Source of the DNA: an uncultured Opitutia bacterium
GTDB lineage: Bacteria > Verrucomicrobiota > Verrucomicrobiia > Opitutales > UBA953
Reading direction: 5' to 3'
DNA length: 5,492 nt
Assembly: GCA_903853185.1 (NCBI GenBank)
Contig: CAINSX010000125.1
Span: 1 to 5,492 of the forward strand
The notes below the pieces were generated by a model. It had not been told where the DNA came from. It saw only the letters and a program-made list of their open reading frames with translations, and ran no database searches. Below, in pieces: positions 4,586 through 5,492 of this stretch (positions are counted from its first letter, which is position 1; each line of letters begins with the position of its first letter). A program made the translations under genes and the position numbers.

Positions 4586-5492
4586 AGCGGGGACGCCCGC
4601 GAGATCTTCCGCCAGCTTGGCGATGCGTCGCTTCCCGCAGAGGGAGGCGGCGATCGTCAGGTTGCGTAGGCCTTGCGGCAGGTGCGCCAGGTATTCCGGA
4701 CGGCCCTTCTTGTGGCCGAGGAAACCGTAGGCGCCGCAGGCCTGCAGGAGGCGTTGCGTGGCGGCGATGTGGAAGAGGTGCGAGAACTCGTCGCTGGAAC
4801 CCTTCCAGCCGGAGACTTCGCGCGCGTGGTCCTCGATCTCGATGCGCCACAGGTCCATATCGTTGCGCGTGAGGTAAGGGTCGAAGGCGAGCGAGGCGAA
4901 GTCGTAGAACATGCAGCCATGGCGCAGGCCCTGGAGGTCGACCAGCCAGGCGGAATCATCGCGCACCATGATGTTCTGCGACTGGAAGTCGCGATGGATC
5001 GTGACGACCGGCTGGCCCATCAGTTCCTTGGCGAGCGAGGCCATCTCGTCAGCGACGGCCCGGTCGGGCTTGCGGCCGCCGAGTACGTTGTCCTGGAAAT
5101 ATTGACGTTCCCACTGGTAGAGATTCGGACCGAATGCTTCCATGAGCGTGATGCCGGAGCCCGCGAAGGCGTCGACGCCGAGGCGATGGATGCCAGCGAC
5201 TTGTTCGAGGGCGGAGGCGACGGGCGCCCACGGGAATTCCTTGCCCTGCGCGAGCGACCAGAGGTCGGTATCACCAAGGTCTTCGAGGATGAGCACGCCC
5301 GCGGCGTTATCTTCCGCGAGGACCTGCGGGACCTGAACGCCGATTTTGTCTCGGAGCACCCCGGCGATGGCGCCGTAGAGCTGATTCTCGGGGCGCGAAT
5401 CATCGTAGACGCAGAGCACGGCGGATCCGCCCGTGGCGTTGCGCACGCGGAGGAACTTGCGTCCAGAACCGCCCTTGAGGACGGCGCCTCCC
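4571..5492 (-). CDS. COG3178/AmgK-like sugar phosphotransferase, N-terminus missing (window edge)
   Basis: A leftward gene enters from the right edge, and 306 residues plus the stop are visible. It has the aminoglycoside-phosphotransferase/choline-kinase fold. The open frame starts GGAVLKGGSGRKFLRVRNAT, where GGSGRKFLRV fits the glycine-rich nucleotide loop seen in AmgK relatives as GDxSxRRYFRV. An internal GTG at 5446 lies inside that loop and is unlikely to be the true start. VLILEDLGDTDLW is the hinge-like segment. The catalytic loop is TIHRDFQSQNIMV (codon for His at 4996-4994), with H, D and N in HxDxxxxN; the metal-binding segment is WLVDLQGLRHG, followed by YDFASLAFDPY. AmgK phosphorylates the anomeric carbon of MurNAc or GlcNAc in cell-wall recycling, together with MurU. 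No MurU-like gene is in view, so the substrate here is inferred and a plain APH-family annotation is safer. The gene converges on glyQS. Confidence 0.8.
   Translation of the reverse strand, partial: GGAVLKGGSGRKFLRVRNATGGSAVLCVYDDSRPENQLYGAIAGVLRDKIGVQVPQVLAEDNAAGVLILEDLGDTDLWSLAQGKEFPWAPVASALEQVAGIHRLGVDAFAGSGITLMEAFGPNLYQWERQYFQDNVLGGRKPDRAVADEMASLAKELMGQPVVTIHRDFQSQNIMVRDDSAWLVDLQGLRHGCMFYDFASLAFDPYLTRNDMDLWRIEIEDHAREVSGWKGSSDEFSHLFHIAATQRLLQACGAYGFLGHKKGRPEYLAHLPQGLRNLTIAASLCGKRRIAKLAEDLAGVPAKVSR

Noticed and set aside
4571..5492. Aminoglycoside resistance gene
   Set aside because: The fold is shared with resistance kinases, but the motifs match the AmgK/COG3178 branch better, and no mobile-element or resistance context is present.

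Overview
The window is a compact, high-GC (clearly above 60% by eye) stretch of bacterial chromosome. It holds six protein genes and almost no non-coding DNA. Every recognisable gene is core or house-keeping. I see no tRNA, rRNA, CRISPR array, insertion sequence, prophage gene or other sign of mobile DNA. Lineage is an inference. Three features fit the Verrucomicrobiota (an Opitutales-like genome), but I could not test this by search: a Thermus-like long single-chain glycyl-tRNA synthetase, a bifunctional chorismate mutase/prephenate dehydratase, and a ScpB with a long linker near its N-terminus.

Layout. Positions 1-119 (minus strand) hold the first ~40 codons of ilvD (dihydroxy-acid dehydratase), cut by the window edge. 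A 117-bp divergent intergenic region (120-236) contains two small hairpins and a plausible sigma70-type promoter. Rightward from it runs a tight cluster: scpB (237-1022), pheA (1019-2086), an MCE/MlaD-PqiB-like membrane-anchored gene (2083-3021) and, after 57 bp, glyQS (3079-4581). The first three genes are linked by two ATGA start/stop overlaps. Reading leftward from the right edge is a COG3178/AmgK-like sugar kinase of the aminoglycoside-phosphotransferase fold (4571-5492, 5' end outside the window). Its stop overlaps the end of glyQS by 11 bp, and a perfect 7-bp inverted repeat is centred on that overlap.

How the genes relate. The rightward genes do unrelated jobs: chromosome condensation (ScpB with SMC and ScpA), phenylalanine synthesis (PheA), probable envelope lipid transport (MCE protein) and charging of tRNA-Gly (GlyRS). 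They look like a growth-linked co-transcribed cluster rather than one pathway. ilvD (branched-chain amino acids) is divergent and shares the promoter region. No start in the window has a strong Shine-Dalgarno sequence at normal spacing.

I found no convincing undescribed system. The points most worth a second look are the MCE gene without visible MlaE/MlaF partners, the ScpB linker insertion, the mirror-symmetric 3' overlap of glyQS with the kinase gene, and the structured divergent leader.
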